The notes beneath the pieces are model-generated. The model was given only the letters and a program-made list of their open reading frames with translations. It was not told where the DNA came from and ran no database searches. Below, piece by piece: positions 30,851 through 39,096 of a stretch of DNA of 51,216 nt (its first letter is position 1; each line of letters starts with the position of its first letter). The stretch spans positions 1-51,216 of the forward strand of contig JAAYGB010000011.1 of assembly GCA_012727955.1 (NCBI GenBank), in the 5' to 3' direction. The translations under genes and the position numbers were made by a program. This DNA comes from Bacillota bacterium (GTDB lineage: Bacteria > Bacillota > Limnochordia > DTU087 > JAAYGB01).

Positions 30851-32041
30851 ATGGAACAAGTTCGATTCGGTATCATCGGTCTAGGAAACATGGGTAAGGG
30901 ACACTTGGGGTATTTTCACCGGCTGGAAGGAGCTAAGCTAACCGCAGTCTGTGATATCGACGAGTCACGGTTTAATATCGAGTTTCCGGCTGATTTTGAC
31001 CATGATGTAGAACCCATCAAGTTAGATGATTCTATCGCCCGATTCACTGACTACAAGGATCTGTTGGACAGCGGCTTGGTGGATGCGGTAATTATTGCCG
31101 TACCCCACTACTTCCATCCCGAGATGACTATCGAAGCTTTCAAGCGCGGTATTCATGTCATCTGCGAAAAGCCCGTTGCCATTACCGCTCGCGAAGCTCG
31201 GATGATGAATGAGGCTTGGGAGAAGTCCGATGTTGTCTTTGCTGCGATGTTCCAGCAGCGGACCAGTCCCATTTATCAGAAGATCAAGGAACTCCTTGAG
31301 GATGGAACTTTGGGCGAAGTGCGCCGAGTTAGCTGGATCATTACCAACTGGTTCAGAACTCAGACTTACTATGATTCCGGTGGTTGGCGTGGCAACTGGA
31401 ACGGCGAAGGCGGCGGTGTCTTGATGAATCAGTGCCCCCACAACCTCGACCTGTTCCAATGGTTCTTTGGTCTGCCTACCAAGCTGACGGCCCAAGCCTA
31501 TTTGGGTAAGTGGCATGACATTACCGTTGAAGATGATATTTCTGTCTTGATGGAGTTTGAGAACGGGGCAACGGGAAGCTTTATTACCTCCACCGGTGAC
31601 TTCCCAGGCACTAACCGCCTTGAGATCACCACGGAAAACGGGAAGCTGGTGTGTGAGAACAACAAGCTGGTCTTCTACAAGACCGAGGCTCCGGTGCAGG
31701 AGCTCCTGGACACCAGCCCACAGGGCTTCTACCATGCTCGACCAGAAGTCGTGGAGATCGAGGTTCCCGAGGCTCCTCAGGGACATATGGTAGTGACCCA
31801 GAACGTCATTAACACCATCCTGGGTAAGGAAGAGCTCTTGACTCCGGCCATCGAGGGCATCAAGTCCGTTCAGTTGGCCAACGGGATGCTGCTGTCTGGC
31901 CTGCGCAACAAGACTGTGGAGTTGCCGGTGGCCGAGGATGAGTTCGACGCTTTGCTGGAAGAGCTCCGGGCCGATGAGCGGGAGAACAGTCCAGACAAGG
32001 CCTTCATCTGGGAGGACTATCTGGCCAGCTTGGGCAAGTAA
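30851..32041 (+). CDS. Gfo/Idh/MocA-family NAD(P)-dependent oxidoreductase
   Basis: A 396-residue dehydrogenase. The Rossmann start RFGIIGLGNMGKGHLGYF, then VIIAVPHYFHPEMTIEAFKRGIHVICEKPVA (with the conserved EKP lysine), and the substrate-side GGVLMNQCPHNLDLFQWFFG including the catalytic-type histidine fit the family, which oxidises sugars, inositols or related polyols. ATG 30851 is placed at the conserved N-terminus; a GTG 12 bases earlier has a closer Shine-Dalgarno. The convergent ThuA-like gene suggests shared sugar metabolism, as in thuAB. Confidence 0.87.
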   Translation: MEQVRFGIIGLGNMGKGHLGYFHRLEGAKLTAVCDIDESRFNIEFPADFDHDVEPIKLDDSIARFTDYKDLLDSGLVDAVIIAVPHYFHPEMTIEAFKRGIHVICEKPVAITAREARMMNEAWEKSDVVFAAMFQQRTSPIYQKIKELLEDGTLGEVRRVSWIITNWFRTQTYYDSGGWRGNWNGEGGGVLMNQCPHNLDLFQWFFGLPTKLTAQAYLGKWHDITVEDDISVLMEFENGATGSFITSTGDFPGTNRLEITTENGKLVCENNKLVFYKTEAPVQELLDTSPQGFYHARPEVVEIEVPEAPQGHMVVTQNVINTILGKEELLTPAIEGIKSVQLANGMLLSGLRNKTVELPVAEDEFDALLEELRADERENSPDKAFIWEDYLASLGK

Positions 32042-32057
32042 GCTTCATGATTGCAGA

Positions 32058-32106
32058 CAAGACCCGGCAAAGACCACTGGGTGCTTTGCATCGGGTCTTG
32101 TTTTTT
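32058..32106 (+). terminator. Terminator after the Gfo/Idh/MocA gene
   Basis: CAAGACCCG-GCAAAG pairs with CTTTGC-CGGGTCTTG and is followed by TTTTTT. Confidence 0.92.
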
Positions 32107-32116
32107 GGCTAATAAC

Positions 32117-32147
32117 AAAGCCGCCTTCCCATCGGGAAGGCGGCTTT
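32117..32147. terminator. Terminator after the ThuA-like gene
   Basis: A perfect 14-bp stem AAAGCCGCCTTCCC / GGGAAGGCGGCTTT with an ATC loop. It lies between the convergent genes and probably serves the minus-strand ThuA-like gene. Confidence 0.8.
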
Positions 32148-32177
32148 AGTCCTTGGGCTGTGATTTGCCCGCGGAGA

Positions 32178-33107
32178 CTAGGAGTCGATGACTACGTCCT
32201 CTAGAGGCTTGACATTACCGAAGCTCCGGGCAGGACCGCCGGAGGGAGCTGCCCAGCGGACAGCGTTGGTCAGTACCTGCTGGACTTCCGGCTGCTTGTA
32301 AATCGGGAAGGACTCATGTCCAGGGCTGAAGTAGAAGATCTTCCCGTTTCCTCGGTAGTAGCAGCAGCCACTGCGGAAGACTTCTCCACCCTGATACCAG
32401 CTGATAAAGACTAGATTATCCGGTGCTGGGATGTCAAAGCGCTCTCCGTACATCTCCGTCTGGGGGACTACGAAGCTCTCTGGCAAGCCCTTGGCAATGG
32501 GATGGCCCGGTTCGATTACCCATACCCGCTCCCGCTCGCCGAGCTCACGCCACTTCAGGTTACAGGTGGTGCCCATCAAAGAGATAAAGATCTTGGAGAA
32601 GTGTCCGGAGTGGAGGACAATCAGACCCATTCCATCCAAGACCCGTTCCTTGACCTTGGCGACGATTTCATCGCTGACTTCATGGTGCGCAATATGTCCC
32701 CACCACAAAAGCACGTCGGTGTTGTTTAAGACCTCATCGGTGAGGCCATGCTCCGGCTCATCCAAGGTAGCAGTTCTGACGGTCATATCTGCGTTCTTGC
32801 CGAGAAACTCAGCGATCACCGAGTGAATACCATCGGGATAGATTTCAGCAATGGTCTTGCTGTTGGCTGCCCATTCCTCGCCCCGTTGGTAAATCAGCTC
32901 TGGGTTATTTTTGTACTTGTCTTGGCTGGCCAGCCACTTCAGCCACATGGGCGCTCCATTGGGGTAGGCCTCAGTTACTTCTTCCCCCGTCTCTAGGTAG
33001 GTGTCAACGGCTGCCTTGAGGCCCTGGGGAAGGTCTTGCTTCATCCGCTCATACTCGGTCTCGTGACGGTTCTCATTCCACACCGTTACGCGAATAATAT
33101 CACTCAA
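32178..33107 (-). CDS. ThuA-like (trehalose utilisation) protein with an N-terminal insertion
   Basis: A 309-residue protein with a class I glutamine-amidotransferase-like ThuA fold: [57 protein letters not shown] and [15 protein letters not shown] are the usual blocks. Between NENRHE and AEIYPDGIH there are about 70 extra residues (including [23 protein letters not shown]), which from memory most family members lack. TTG 33107 is chosen because AGGGAGGT lies six bases upstream; an ATG further up lies ahead of that site. The role may be in keto-sugar handling with the facing oxidoreductase. Confidence 0.85.
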   Translation of the reverse strand: MSDIIRVTVWNENRHETEYERMKQDLPQGLKAAVDTYLETGEEVTEAYPNGAPMWLKWLASQDKYKNNPELIYQRGEEWAANSKTIAEIYPDGIHSVIAEFLGKNADMTVRTATLDEPEHGLTDEVLNNTDVLLWWGHIAHHEVSDEIVAKVKERVLDGMGLIVLHSGHFSKIFISLMGTTCNLKWRELGERERVWVIEPGHPIAKGLPESFVVPQTEMYGERFDIPAPDNLVFISWYQGGEVFRSGCCYYRGNGKIFYFSPGHESFPIYKQPEVQQVLTNAVRWAAPSGGPARSFGNVKPLEDVVIDS

Positions 33108-33284
33108 AGTATAAACCTCCCTATACATAAATTGTCTATCCTGGTCATGTTCTTTTTCTTCAACTTAATGTAAATCTCCTGTGAAGGTTGTAAAAACCTC
33201 CCTCCGACACTTACAGAAGGAAAGGGACCCTGGGTCCAGAAATTGGACTAAAGGCGCGAGGGAGTTTTTGGATATGCAGAAAGG

Positions 33285-33992
33285 TTGCTGATAGCCTTGT
33301 CCCCCAAAGAAAGTTCCCGCCGGTGCCCCCTTTGTACCGCCCAGGCCCAGTGGGAGATGACCCAAGAGGGCCGGGATTTTTATCGCTGTGACACATGTGC
33401 TCTCACCTTTGTTCCCAGGGAGCAGCACCTGGACGCCGCGGAGGAAAAGCGCCGGTACAGTCAGCATCAGAACACCATCGATAACCCAGGGTATGTGAAG
33501 ATGTTTACCGATAAGTTTCCCCTGCTACGCAAGTATTGCTCCGATGTGAAGCGCATTTTGGACTATGGGTGTGGGCCCGGTCCCGTATTGGTGGAGCTGT
33601 TGCGACGGGAAGGGTACGAGGCCATTGGCTATGACCCCTACTTTGCTCCGGAGGTGGATTTGAGTCGACCCTTTGATTTAATCATCTCCACCGAAGCCTT
33701 TGAGCACTTTGCCGATCCTCGCAAAGAGATGGAGCGAATCGCTGGATTGGTGACATCCCATGGGTATTTGGCCATCATGACTCGCCAACGCAGTGAGGCC
33801 GTTGATTTGCAGTCCTGGTGGTATGTGCGGGATCCTACCCACGTAACCTTTTACGCTCCCCGCACCTTTGATTGGATGGCCCAGTATTTTGGGTACCGGG
33901 TCTTGTACCAGGATCGTACTAATTTTGTGATCCTGCAGAAGGTCCCGTCAGTGGGGGGCAGCATCAGTGAGAACGCCATTTTCGGAGGTTAG
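33285..33992 (+). CDS. Class I SAM-dependent methyltransferase with N-terminal zinc ribbon
   Basis: A 235-residue protein. CPLC and CDTC about 20 residues apart near the N-terminus form a zinc ribbon. The SAM fold starts with RILDYGCGPGPVLVELLRREGYEAIGYDPY and includes IISTEAFEHFADPRKEM. The end (VRDPTHVTFYAPRTFDWMAQYFGY) matches methyltransferase-type proteins called methyltransferase 23 or tellurite-resistance-like. Substrate unknown. The start is a TTG; either 33285 or 33297 (AGAAAGG 12 bases upstream) is possible. Monocistronic. Confidence 0.82.
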   Translation: MLIALSPKESSRRCPLCTAQAQWEMTQEGRDFYRCDTCALTFVPREQHLDAAEEKRRYSQHQNTIDNPGYVKMFTDKFPLLRKYCSDVKRILDYGCGPGPVLVELLRREGYEAIGYDPYFAPEVDLSRPFDLIISTEAFEHFADPRKEMERIAGLVTSHGYLAIMTRQRSEAVDLQSWWYVRDPTHVTFYAPRTFDWMAQYFGYRVLYQDRTNFVILQKVPSVGGSISENAIFGG

Positions 33993-33998
33993 CTAGAG

Positions 33999-34175
33999 CT
34001 ATCCTTCGGAGGTGGCGTTACTGTTTTTTAGTGCCATAATCTTGCGGACCACTGCATCGAGGGCTTCGGAAACTGCTATGACCTCATCGCTGGATAGTCT
34101 ATAGCCCTTGTCCCATAGTTCCCCTAGCTTTGCGATCAATTTCAGTCGCTCTTGCTCCAAGTCCTTTTTTGACAA
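33999..34175 (-). CDS. Spo0E-like small phosphatase family protein
   Basis: A 58-residue reading frame on the minus strand with a TTG start at 34175 and GAAGGT five bases upstream. The sequence RLKLIAKLGELWDKGYRLSS then EVIAVSEALDAVVRKIM fits the two-helix Spo0E pattern of a basic first helix, a short loop and a second helix with SxxLD. Spo0E proteins dephosphorylate Spo0A-P and delay sporulation. The assignment rests on pattern recognition of a short family. It lies in the gap between the methyltransferase and HTH genes and hints at a sporulation background. Confidence 0.62.
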   Translation of the reverse strand: MSKKDLEQERLKLIAKLGELWDKGYRLSSDEVIAVSEALDAVVRKIMALKNSNATSEG

Positions 34176-34401
34176 ACTGAACCTTCACTCCTTGCCGGTA
34201 TTGTCCCCCGAACCCTGGGATTGTAGGAATGGTCTCCGCCATCTCCTTCGCCCATCTATTACCAGGCACCTTCCCAGTGTTCCCAGATTCACCGGCCAAC
34301 TTTAGCCTCGGTGGGGAAGGGCAAGGAGAAGGACTCTGCCCCCGTAGGTGGAATGTCAAATTTGACAAATGTATATAAAATGTATTGGAAATGTACAAAA
34401 A

Positions 34402-34433
34402 TTGTCCACAGGTTATCCACAGTCTGTTGATAA
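34402..34433. promoter_or_regulatory. DnaA-box triplet, copy 1
   Basis: TTGTCCACA (34402-34410), TTATCCACA (34413-34421, perfect consensus) and TGTTGATAA (34425-34433, reverse orientation, one mismatch) lie in 32 bases. A similar triplet with nearly the same order and spacing occurs at 50937. It sits just upstream of the small HTH gene and may bind DnaA-ATP, either to regulate that gene or to titrate DnaA. Confidence 0.65.
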
Positions 34434-34472
34434 CTCAGGATAGAACTCAAGACTATTGGCGGCGGTGGCGCG

Positions 34473-34712
34473 ATGAAGATTGAAATCAGGGGAGTAGAAA
34501 AGCTGAGCTTTCGAGAAAGGCAAGTAGTAGCCCTGAAGGAAATGGGGGTCAACAATCGCCAGGTGGCCCAGCGCCTGGGGCTAACGGAAGGTACCGTCAG
34601 TACATTGCTCAATCGGGCCAAGAAGAAGGGGTATGAGGTAGTCATCGTCTTAAAGGGCGACCCCCTGGCTTTGTTTGGCAGCGATGACGAAGAAGATACG
34701 GAGCTGGACTAG
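34473..34712 (+). CDS. Small helix-turn-helix DNA-binding protein
   Basis: A 79-residue protein. Residues 10-60 (LSFRERQVVALKEMGVNNRQVAQRLGLTEGTVSTLLNRAKKKG) form a LuxR/GerE or sigma-region-4-like helix-turn-helix. The acidic tail DDEEDTELD is short. No sensor or sigma domain is attached. It begins 40 bases after a DnaA-box triplet, so DnaA may control it. The start ATG has GGCGGTGGCGCG upstream, a poor Shine-Dalgarno. Function unknown. Confidence 0.7.
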   Translation: MKIEIRGVEKLSFRERQVVALKEMGVNNRQVAQRLGLTEGTVSTLLNRAKKKGYEVVIVLKGDPLALFGSDDEEDTELD

Positions 34713-34782
34713 GGGTTGCCTTTGTGGACCTCTGAGCCTGTGACGGCAAAGACCAGAATTGCAAAGAATTGTAGTCTAGGTA

Positions 34783-34811
34783 TTGACAAAACCGTAACAA
34801 TGATCCATAAT
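34783..34811 (+). promoter_or_regulatory. Sigma-A-type promoter of a 48-residue membrane protein
   Basis: TTGACA (34783-34788), a perfect -35, is followed after 17 bases by CATAAT (34806-34811). The start codon of the small gene lies 53 bases downstream. Confidence 0.75.
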
Positions 34812-34863
34812 ATGTATACAGAATACAAAATACAACAAGGGCTCCCCAAAGGAGGGTGTCAAT

Positions 34864-35010
34864 ATGTTGATTTTGTTTGGTCTGCTGTTAGCAGGTTTGA
34901 TGCTGTTTCGCCGTGACTCCTTGGAGGAAGCACTGCTTAGGGAAGAGGATCGGGCTCTACTCCTCAGTCTGATGGGTTACGCCCACGATCCAAAACAACC
35001 GAATTACTAG
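34864..35010 (+). CDS. Small single-pass membrane protein
   Basis: A 48-codon reading frame starting at ATG 34864 with AAAGGAGGG seven bases upstream, a good promoter and its own terminator. Residues 1-15 (MLILFGLLLAGLMLF) form a membrane helix, followed by an RR pair and an acidic, leucine-rich amphipathic segment (EEALLREEDRALLLSLMGY). It is not a recognised family. The complete set of expression signals makes it a convincing small gene. Confidence 0.65.
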   Translation: MLILFGLLLAGLMLFRRDSLEEALLREEDRALLLSLMGYAHDPKQPNY

Positions 35011-35051
35011 ACGTAACAGGGACAGTATCATCAAGCTATACAAGTACTATC

Positions 35052-35077
35052 CGCCTCCAGTTGGGGGCGTTTTTTTA
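35052..35077 (+). terminator. Terminator after the small membrane protein gene
   Basis: CGCCTCC and GGGGGCG (one G-T pair) with an AGTT loop are followed by seven T residues. Confidence 0.88.
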
Positions 35078-35134
35078 TTTATTGCAGAAGGGTGAAAACT
35101 CCGTTATAAAGCTGTTAATTGTGCTCTCGAGGTG

Positions 35135-35163
35135 TTCAAATTGGTGTGATACCTGGGTATAAT
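35135..35163 (+). promoter_or_regulatory. Promoter of a 47-residue charged protein
   Basis: TATAAT (35158-35163) is a perfect -10, with TTCAAA 17 bases upstream as a weaker -35. The gene starts 36 bases downstream. Confidence 0.65.
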
Positions 35164-35198
35164 AAACTCGCAAGGAAAAAACAGAAGGAGGAAAACCA

Positions 35199-35342
35199 AT
35201 GAGAGACTACAGGAATCTGTACATCGAGAGGCTGAAGAAGTACGTTCGGGAAGAGAGGGCCGATCGGCGGGGTGACATCAACGATAGGCTCAACTTTGCC
35301 AAGAATGCCATGCTAGATAAGTTGGTGGGAAGTTATCTATAA
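35199..35342 (+). CDS. Small charged protein of unknown function
   Basis: A 47-residue frame from ATG 35199, preceded by GAAGGAGG and a TATAAT promoter and followed by a terminator at 35407. It is rich in Arg, Lys, Glu and Asp (YIERLKKYVREERADRRGDI) and likely helical, and it lacks signal or membrane segments. It may be a small acid/base-balanced DNA- or RNA-binding protein, but nothing in it is family-specific. Expression signals support its reality. Confidence 0.6.
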   Translation: MRDYRNLYIERLKKYVREERADRRGDINDRLNFAKNAMLDKLVGSYL

Positions 35343-35406
35343 TGGGTAGTTTAGCTAGTTGTGTAGGTAATCGAAGAGGTCGGCACTCACGGGGTAAAGA
35401 TGGATA

Positions 35407-35443
35407 GAGGACGGGATATTTCAATCCTGTCCTCTTGTTTTTT
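35407..35443 (+). terminator. Terminator after the small charged protein gene
   Basis: GAGGACGGGAT and ATCCTGTCCTC form an 11-bp stem with one G-T pair and a 6-base loop, followed by TTGTTTTTT. Confidence 0.9.
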
Positions 35444-35591
35444 ATTTGTGTCTAATTCCTTCGTGGAAGGGGTAAGGGGCTGGTAGTTTCCTCCTTTGTT
35501 GCAGGATCCCCGAGGTTCCAGGAGATAATACAATAGACAGGGGCTGTATTCTAAAAGTCTCTGAACATGAAGATGATGGGAGGTTTAGCCG

Positions 35592-36500
35592 ATGATGATA
35601 ACAAGCCTTTGCCGTCCCAGCCACAGATTGCTCTTGTTGGTGGTGTTTATCACCCTGCTTCTTCCGGCAGTTGCTGCCGCCGAGGAGCGGTTATCGGTTT
35701 TTGTCAGCATCCTGCCGCAAAAGTACTTTGTGGAGAGGGTAGGCGGTGAGCGAGTTACCGTCGGGGTGATGGTGGGACCGGGAGAAAGTCCCCATACCTA
35801 CGACCCAACTCCTCGCCAATTGGCCAATCTCAGTGTTGCCGACCTCTATTTTCGCATCGGCGTTGGCTTTGAGCATGTGTGGATGGATAAGTTGGCAGCC
35901 ATCAACCCGAAGATGACGGTGGTGGATACTCGCCGGCAGGTGCCCTTGCGGGCCATCGAAGGACACAGCCACCACCATGGGGAGAGCTCTGGTCACCACC
36001 ATGGCGAGGGTGAAGCCGATCCCCACATCTGGTTGAGTCCCCCATTGGTGAAAAGGCAGGCAACTACCATTTATGAGGCTTTGAGCCAAATCGATCCTGC
36101 CGGAGCCGACTATTATCGCGCTAACCTAGAAGGGTTCTGTCAAGATCTCGATGCCCTGGATCAGTGGATTCGTCATACCCTAGGGGATCTAAAGACCCGA
36201 AGCTTCATGGTCTTTCATCCCTCCTGGGGGTATTATGCCGACGCCTATGATTTGGTACAGATTCCCATCGAAATCGGGGGCTCCGAACCCAGCGCCCGGC
36301 AGTTGGCGGAGTTAATTGGCGTGGCCAGGAAAAAAAGGGTCAAAGCCATCTTTGTGCAGTCTCAAATCAATGCCAAGAGTGCTGCCGCCGTGGCCAGGGC
36401 GGTGGGGGCAAAGGTGGTGCAGCTCGATCCCTTGGCCGAGGACTACTTAGAGAATCTCCGGCAGATTACTCTCAGCCTGTACCAAGCCTTGGCTGAGTGA
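35592..36500 (+). CDS. znuA: Zinc ABC transporter substrate-binding protein
   Basis: A 302-residue exported binding protein of the cluster A-I (ZnuA/AdcA-like) type. The signal peptide covers about residues 1-30. SILPQKYFVERVGG, GESPHTYDPTPRQL with the first metal histidine, a His-rich loop (HSHHHGESSGHHHGEGEADPHIWLSP, about 118-145), HPSWGYYAD and the late Asp region (QLDPLAEDY) match a Zn-binding member. The His-rich loop favours zinc over manganese. No lipobox is apparent, so it may be periplasmic, which fits a diderm cell. GGGAGG precedes ATG 35592. Confidence 0.9.
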   Translation: MMITSLCRPSHRLLLLVVFITLLLPAVAAAEERLSVFVSILPQKYFVERVGGERVTVGVMVGPGESPHTYDPTPRQLANLSVADLYFRIGVGFEHVWMDKLAAINPKMTVVDTRRQVPLRAIEGHSHHHGESSGHHHGEGEADPHIWLSPPLVKRQATTIYEALSQIDPAGADYYRANLEGFCQDLDALDQWIRHTLGDLKTRSFMVFHPSWGYYADAYDLVQIPIEIGGSEPSARQLAELIGVARKKRVKAIFVQSQINAKSAAAVARAVGAKVVQLDPLAEDYLENLRQITLSLYQALAE

Positions 36501-36520
36501 CCAGAAGGGGAGAAGATACT

Positions 36521-37264
36521 ATGGGAAAATCCCAGCAACCGGTGCTGGAATTTGACAGAGTTAGTTTCGACTATGGTGCCGTACCTGTGCTGAGGGATGT
36601 CAGCTTTTCGGTGGAACCCCGGGATTTCATCGGGATCATTGGCCCCAACGGGGGAGGAAAGACGACCTTAATCAAGCTGGCCCTGGGCCTGTTGACTCCT
36701 GCCCAAGGCAGTATTCGGGTGTTGGGTACCAGACCGGACCTGGCTCGGTCTCGAATCGGATATGTGCCCCAGGCGATGGACTTTGATCGGGACTTTCCCA
36801 TCAGCGTGCTGGATCTGGTGTTAATGGGGCGTCTTTCCCGTCGCTCCTTGATCGGACGCTATCGGCCCGAAGACAAGGATGCAGCTTGGCGGGCCCTGGA
36901 GTCCGTTGAGGTCGCGGATCTAGCCCACCGTCCCTTAAGCGACCTGTCGGGAGGGCAGCGGCAGCGGGTGTTTATCGCTCGCGCCTTGGCCACGGAACCG
37001 GAGATTCTGATGCTGGACGAACCTACGGCCAGCGTCGACAGTCAGGCTGAGCGGGATATTTATGAGCTGCTGCGGAAGCTCAATCGACAGATGACCATTA
37101 TCTTGGTGACCCATGATTTGGGGTTTATCTCTTCCTACGTAAACAAAGTAGCCTGTGTCAACAGGGAAGTAGCTTTGCATCCGACGGAGGACATTACCGG
37201 TGAAACCATCTTGATGACCTATAACCGTTCGGTCAACATGATCCAGCATCGCTGTCATCTCTAG
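36521..37264 (+). CDS. znuC: Zinc ABC transporter ATP-binding protein
   Basis: A 247-residue ATPase with Walker A GPNGGGKTT, Q-loop YVPQAMDFDRDFPISV, signature LSGGQRQR, Walker B ILMLDEPTASVD and switch VTHD. It fits the ZnuC/AdcC/MntB family. It follows znuA by 20 bases; ATG 36521 has AGGGGAGAAG upstream, while a GTG at 36497 would overlap znuA. Confidence 0.92.
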   Translation: MGKSQQPVLEFDRVSFDYGAVPVLRDVSFSVEPRDFIGIIGPNGGGKTTLIKLALGLLTPAQGSIRVLGTRPDLARSRIGYVPQAMDFDRDFPISVLDLVLMGRLSRRSLIGRYRPEDKDAAWRALESVEVADLAHRPLSDLSGGQRQRVFIARALATEPEILMLDEPTASVDSQAERDIYELLRKLNRQMTIILVTHDLGFISSYVNKVACVNREVALHPTEDITGETILMTYNRSVNMIQHRCHL

Positions 37265-37290
37265 TCGGACCCTGAGAGAAAGGTGAGCAT

Positions 37291-38139
37291 ATGACGGAGT
37301 TTCTGCAAGCAGTGGTTAGCTTTCCCTTCCTCCAGAACGCTCTGCTGGCCGGGGGATTAGCTAGTTTGGCCTTTGGCATCACCGGTACCTATGTGGTGGT
37401 GAAGCGGATTGGGTTTATCGGCGGCGGAATTGCCCACACCGTCTTGGGCGGAATGGGGGTAGCCTACTATCTCGGTGCCGACCCCATGGCTGGAGCCTTG
37501 GTGGCTGCGGTGATTTCCGCGGGCATCATCAGCATCGTCAGACTCAGAGCGCGGCAGCACGAAGATACCTTGATCGGTGCCATGTGGGCTGTGGGTATGG
37601 CCATCGGCTTGATCTTTCTCGCCAAGACCCCGGGATACAGTGTTGACTTGACCAGCTTCTTGTTTGGCAACATTTTGATGGTAACCCCTCGGGACTTGGC
37701 CTTGATCGCTGGAATGGATCTGGTGATTGTCCTCTTGGTGGGGCTGTTTTATCGCCCCTTGCTGGCCGTTGTCTTTGACGAGGAGTACGCTCGCCTGCGG
37801 GGAGTTCCCGTAGAGGTGATGTATTTTCTCCTGCTTTGTTTGGTTTCCTTGACGGTAGTGGTGTTGATCCGGATTGTAGGTTTGCTGCTGGTGATTGCCC
37901 TTCTCACCTTGCCCGCGGCCATCGCGGGACAGTATACCCGGCGGATGGGTCCGATGATGGTCTTGGCCTTTCTGTTGGGCTTGGCCTTCACCACCGGTGG
38001 CTTGGCCCTTTCCTATGGTCCCGATTTGCCCGCAGGAGCCACCATAGTTCTGCTAGCTGGAGTGGCCTATGTGGTCTCTTTAGCTGGGAAGTCCTGGCAG
38101 AGCCGAAGGCTCCGGGTCCCGTTTAGCGGTGAAAACTAG
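37291..38139 (+). CDS. znuB: Zinc ABC transporter permease
   Basis: A 282-residue ABC-3 family permease with about eight helices. GGLASLAFGITGTYVVVKRIGFIGGGIAHTVLGGMG at the start and VVVLIRIVGLLLVIALLTLPAAIAGQYTRRM in the second half are typical. It completes the znuA-znuC-znuB operon. No Zur box was recognised. Confidence 0.92.
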   Translation: MTEFLQAVVSFPFLQNALLAGGLASLAFGITGTYVVVKRIGFIGGGIAHTVLGGMGVAYYLGADPMAGALVAAVISAGIISIVRLRARQHEDTLIGAMWAVGMAIGLIFLAKTPGYSVDLTSFLFGNILMVTPRDLALIAGMDLVIVLLVGLFYRPLLAVVFDEEYARLRGVPVEVMYFLLLCLVSLTVVVLIRIVGLLLVIALLTLPAAIAGQYTRRMGPMMVLAFLLGLAFTTGGLALSYGPDLPAGATIVLLAGVAYVVSLAGKSWQSRRLRVPFSGEN

Positions 38140-38510
38140 CAGGCGATAATAGCAGAACTTGGCCTCTTTGCGGTATTTTGACGAATTTTGCAGGGGAGGC
38201 CCCAGAGAAAAGCGAAAACTGAAGGTGCAATTGCCAACGGGGTTCTAAGTGAGAATTATTTCTCTCAGCTCTTCAGATGGCGAGGTTGATCCTGTGTGGG
38301 AGACAGACCGCTCCTCAGGTAGCTCCTTTGACCTATCCCAACAATCTCCCTTACGGGTCAACCTTTTCTCCAGCCTAATCATGCTAACCTCTGATGTACT
38401 ATCTATCGATATGATCCCGGCACAATTGGTAGCATACATTCATTGCTTCACCGCTATTTTCCCTTGATCTATATCCGGAAATTGGAAGAGCTGGTAAGGA
38501 AGGTGACTGA
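38140..38510. other. Intergenic region between znuB and the Mrp-like genes
   Basis: About 370 bases with no credible gene. A plus-strand frame at 38249-38467 has atypical composition, rich in Ser and hydrophobics, with no Shine-Dalgarno. No clear terminator for znuB was recognised. AAGGAAGGTGACTGA at the end is the Shine-Dalgarno region of the next gene. Confidence 0.4.
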
Positions 38511-38771
38511 ATGCTAGGTCTACCGATACTTATGGTTCTTATGGCCGCTGGCATCGGTGTTTATCGGATTGCTTGTGGTCCCACCAGTATCCATCGATTG
38601 ATGGGAGGTGACAGCTTCGGCTTAAGTCTTGCTTTGGCAATGATGTTAGCCGCCCTAGCCTTGGCCCGTCCAATGATCTTGGATGTGGTGATGGTCTACG
38701 GCGTGGTGCTCTTTGCCGACATTCTCCTTTTGGCTAAGTTCTTGGAAAGGGGTGATATTCACCTTGAGTAA
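38511..38771 (+). CDS. mrpF: Mrp antiporter subunit F-like (MrpF/MnhF)
   Basis: An 86-residue membrane protein with three helices. YRIACGPTSIHRLMGGDSFG after the first helix and DVVMVYGVVLFADILLLAKFLERGD in the last match MrpF (which has RxxxGPTxxDRxxxxD). This small subunit is part of the Mrp-type Na+/H+ antiporter or related hydrogenase modules. It overlaps the next gene slightly. Confidence 0.85.
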   Translation: MLGLPILMVLMAAGIGVYRIACGPTSIHRLMGGDSFGLSLALAMMLAALALARPMILDVVMVYGVVLFADILLLAKFLERGDIHLE

Positions 38772-39096
38772 CTGGATCAAAGTGTTGGGACTGAGCTTGA
38801 TCTACCTTGGTTCCGCCTTTGCGCTGGTGGCGGCCCTTGGAGTGCTCCGTCTTGATGCTTGCGCCAGATTTCACGCCTGCACCAAGACAACGACTCTGGG
38901 TATTCTATGTGTTGCCCTTGGGGGCACGTTGTACATGGGTACCTGGGATTATGGTGTGCGTTTCTTACTCATTGCCCTATTATTCTTGATCCTCAATCCC
39001 ACCGGGACCCGTGCCGTGGTTAGGGCAGGACACCGCATGGGGTTAAAGTCCCAGGGTGACACCGCCTCGCAAAGGGGGGTCGAACTCTGTGACTGA
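38764..39096 (+). CDS. mrpG: Mrp antiporter subunit G-like (MrpG/MnhG)
   Basis: A membrane protein of about 110 residues with three helices. FALVAALGVLRLDACARFHACTKTTTLGI matches the MrpG motif GxxRxPDxxxRxHAxTKAxTLG. TTG 38764 is favoured because GAAAGGGG lies about 10 bases upstream; GTG 38752 is another option. The start overlaps mrpF. Confidence 0.83.
   Translation: MSNWIKVLGLSLIYLGSAFALVAALGVLRLDACARFHACTKTTTLGILCVALGGTLYMGTWDYGVRFLLIALLFLILNPTGTRAVVRAGHRMGLKSQGDTASQRGVELCD

Noticed and set aside
31022-31786. 254-residue open frame on the minus strand
   Set aside because: It is antisense to the Gfo/Idh/MocA gene, whose motifs are clear; no family resemblance in the antisense translation.
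38249-38467. 72-residue open frame before the Mrp-like genes
   Set aside because: No Shine-Dalgarno, unusual composition and no recognisable features.
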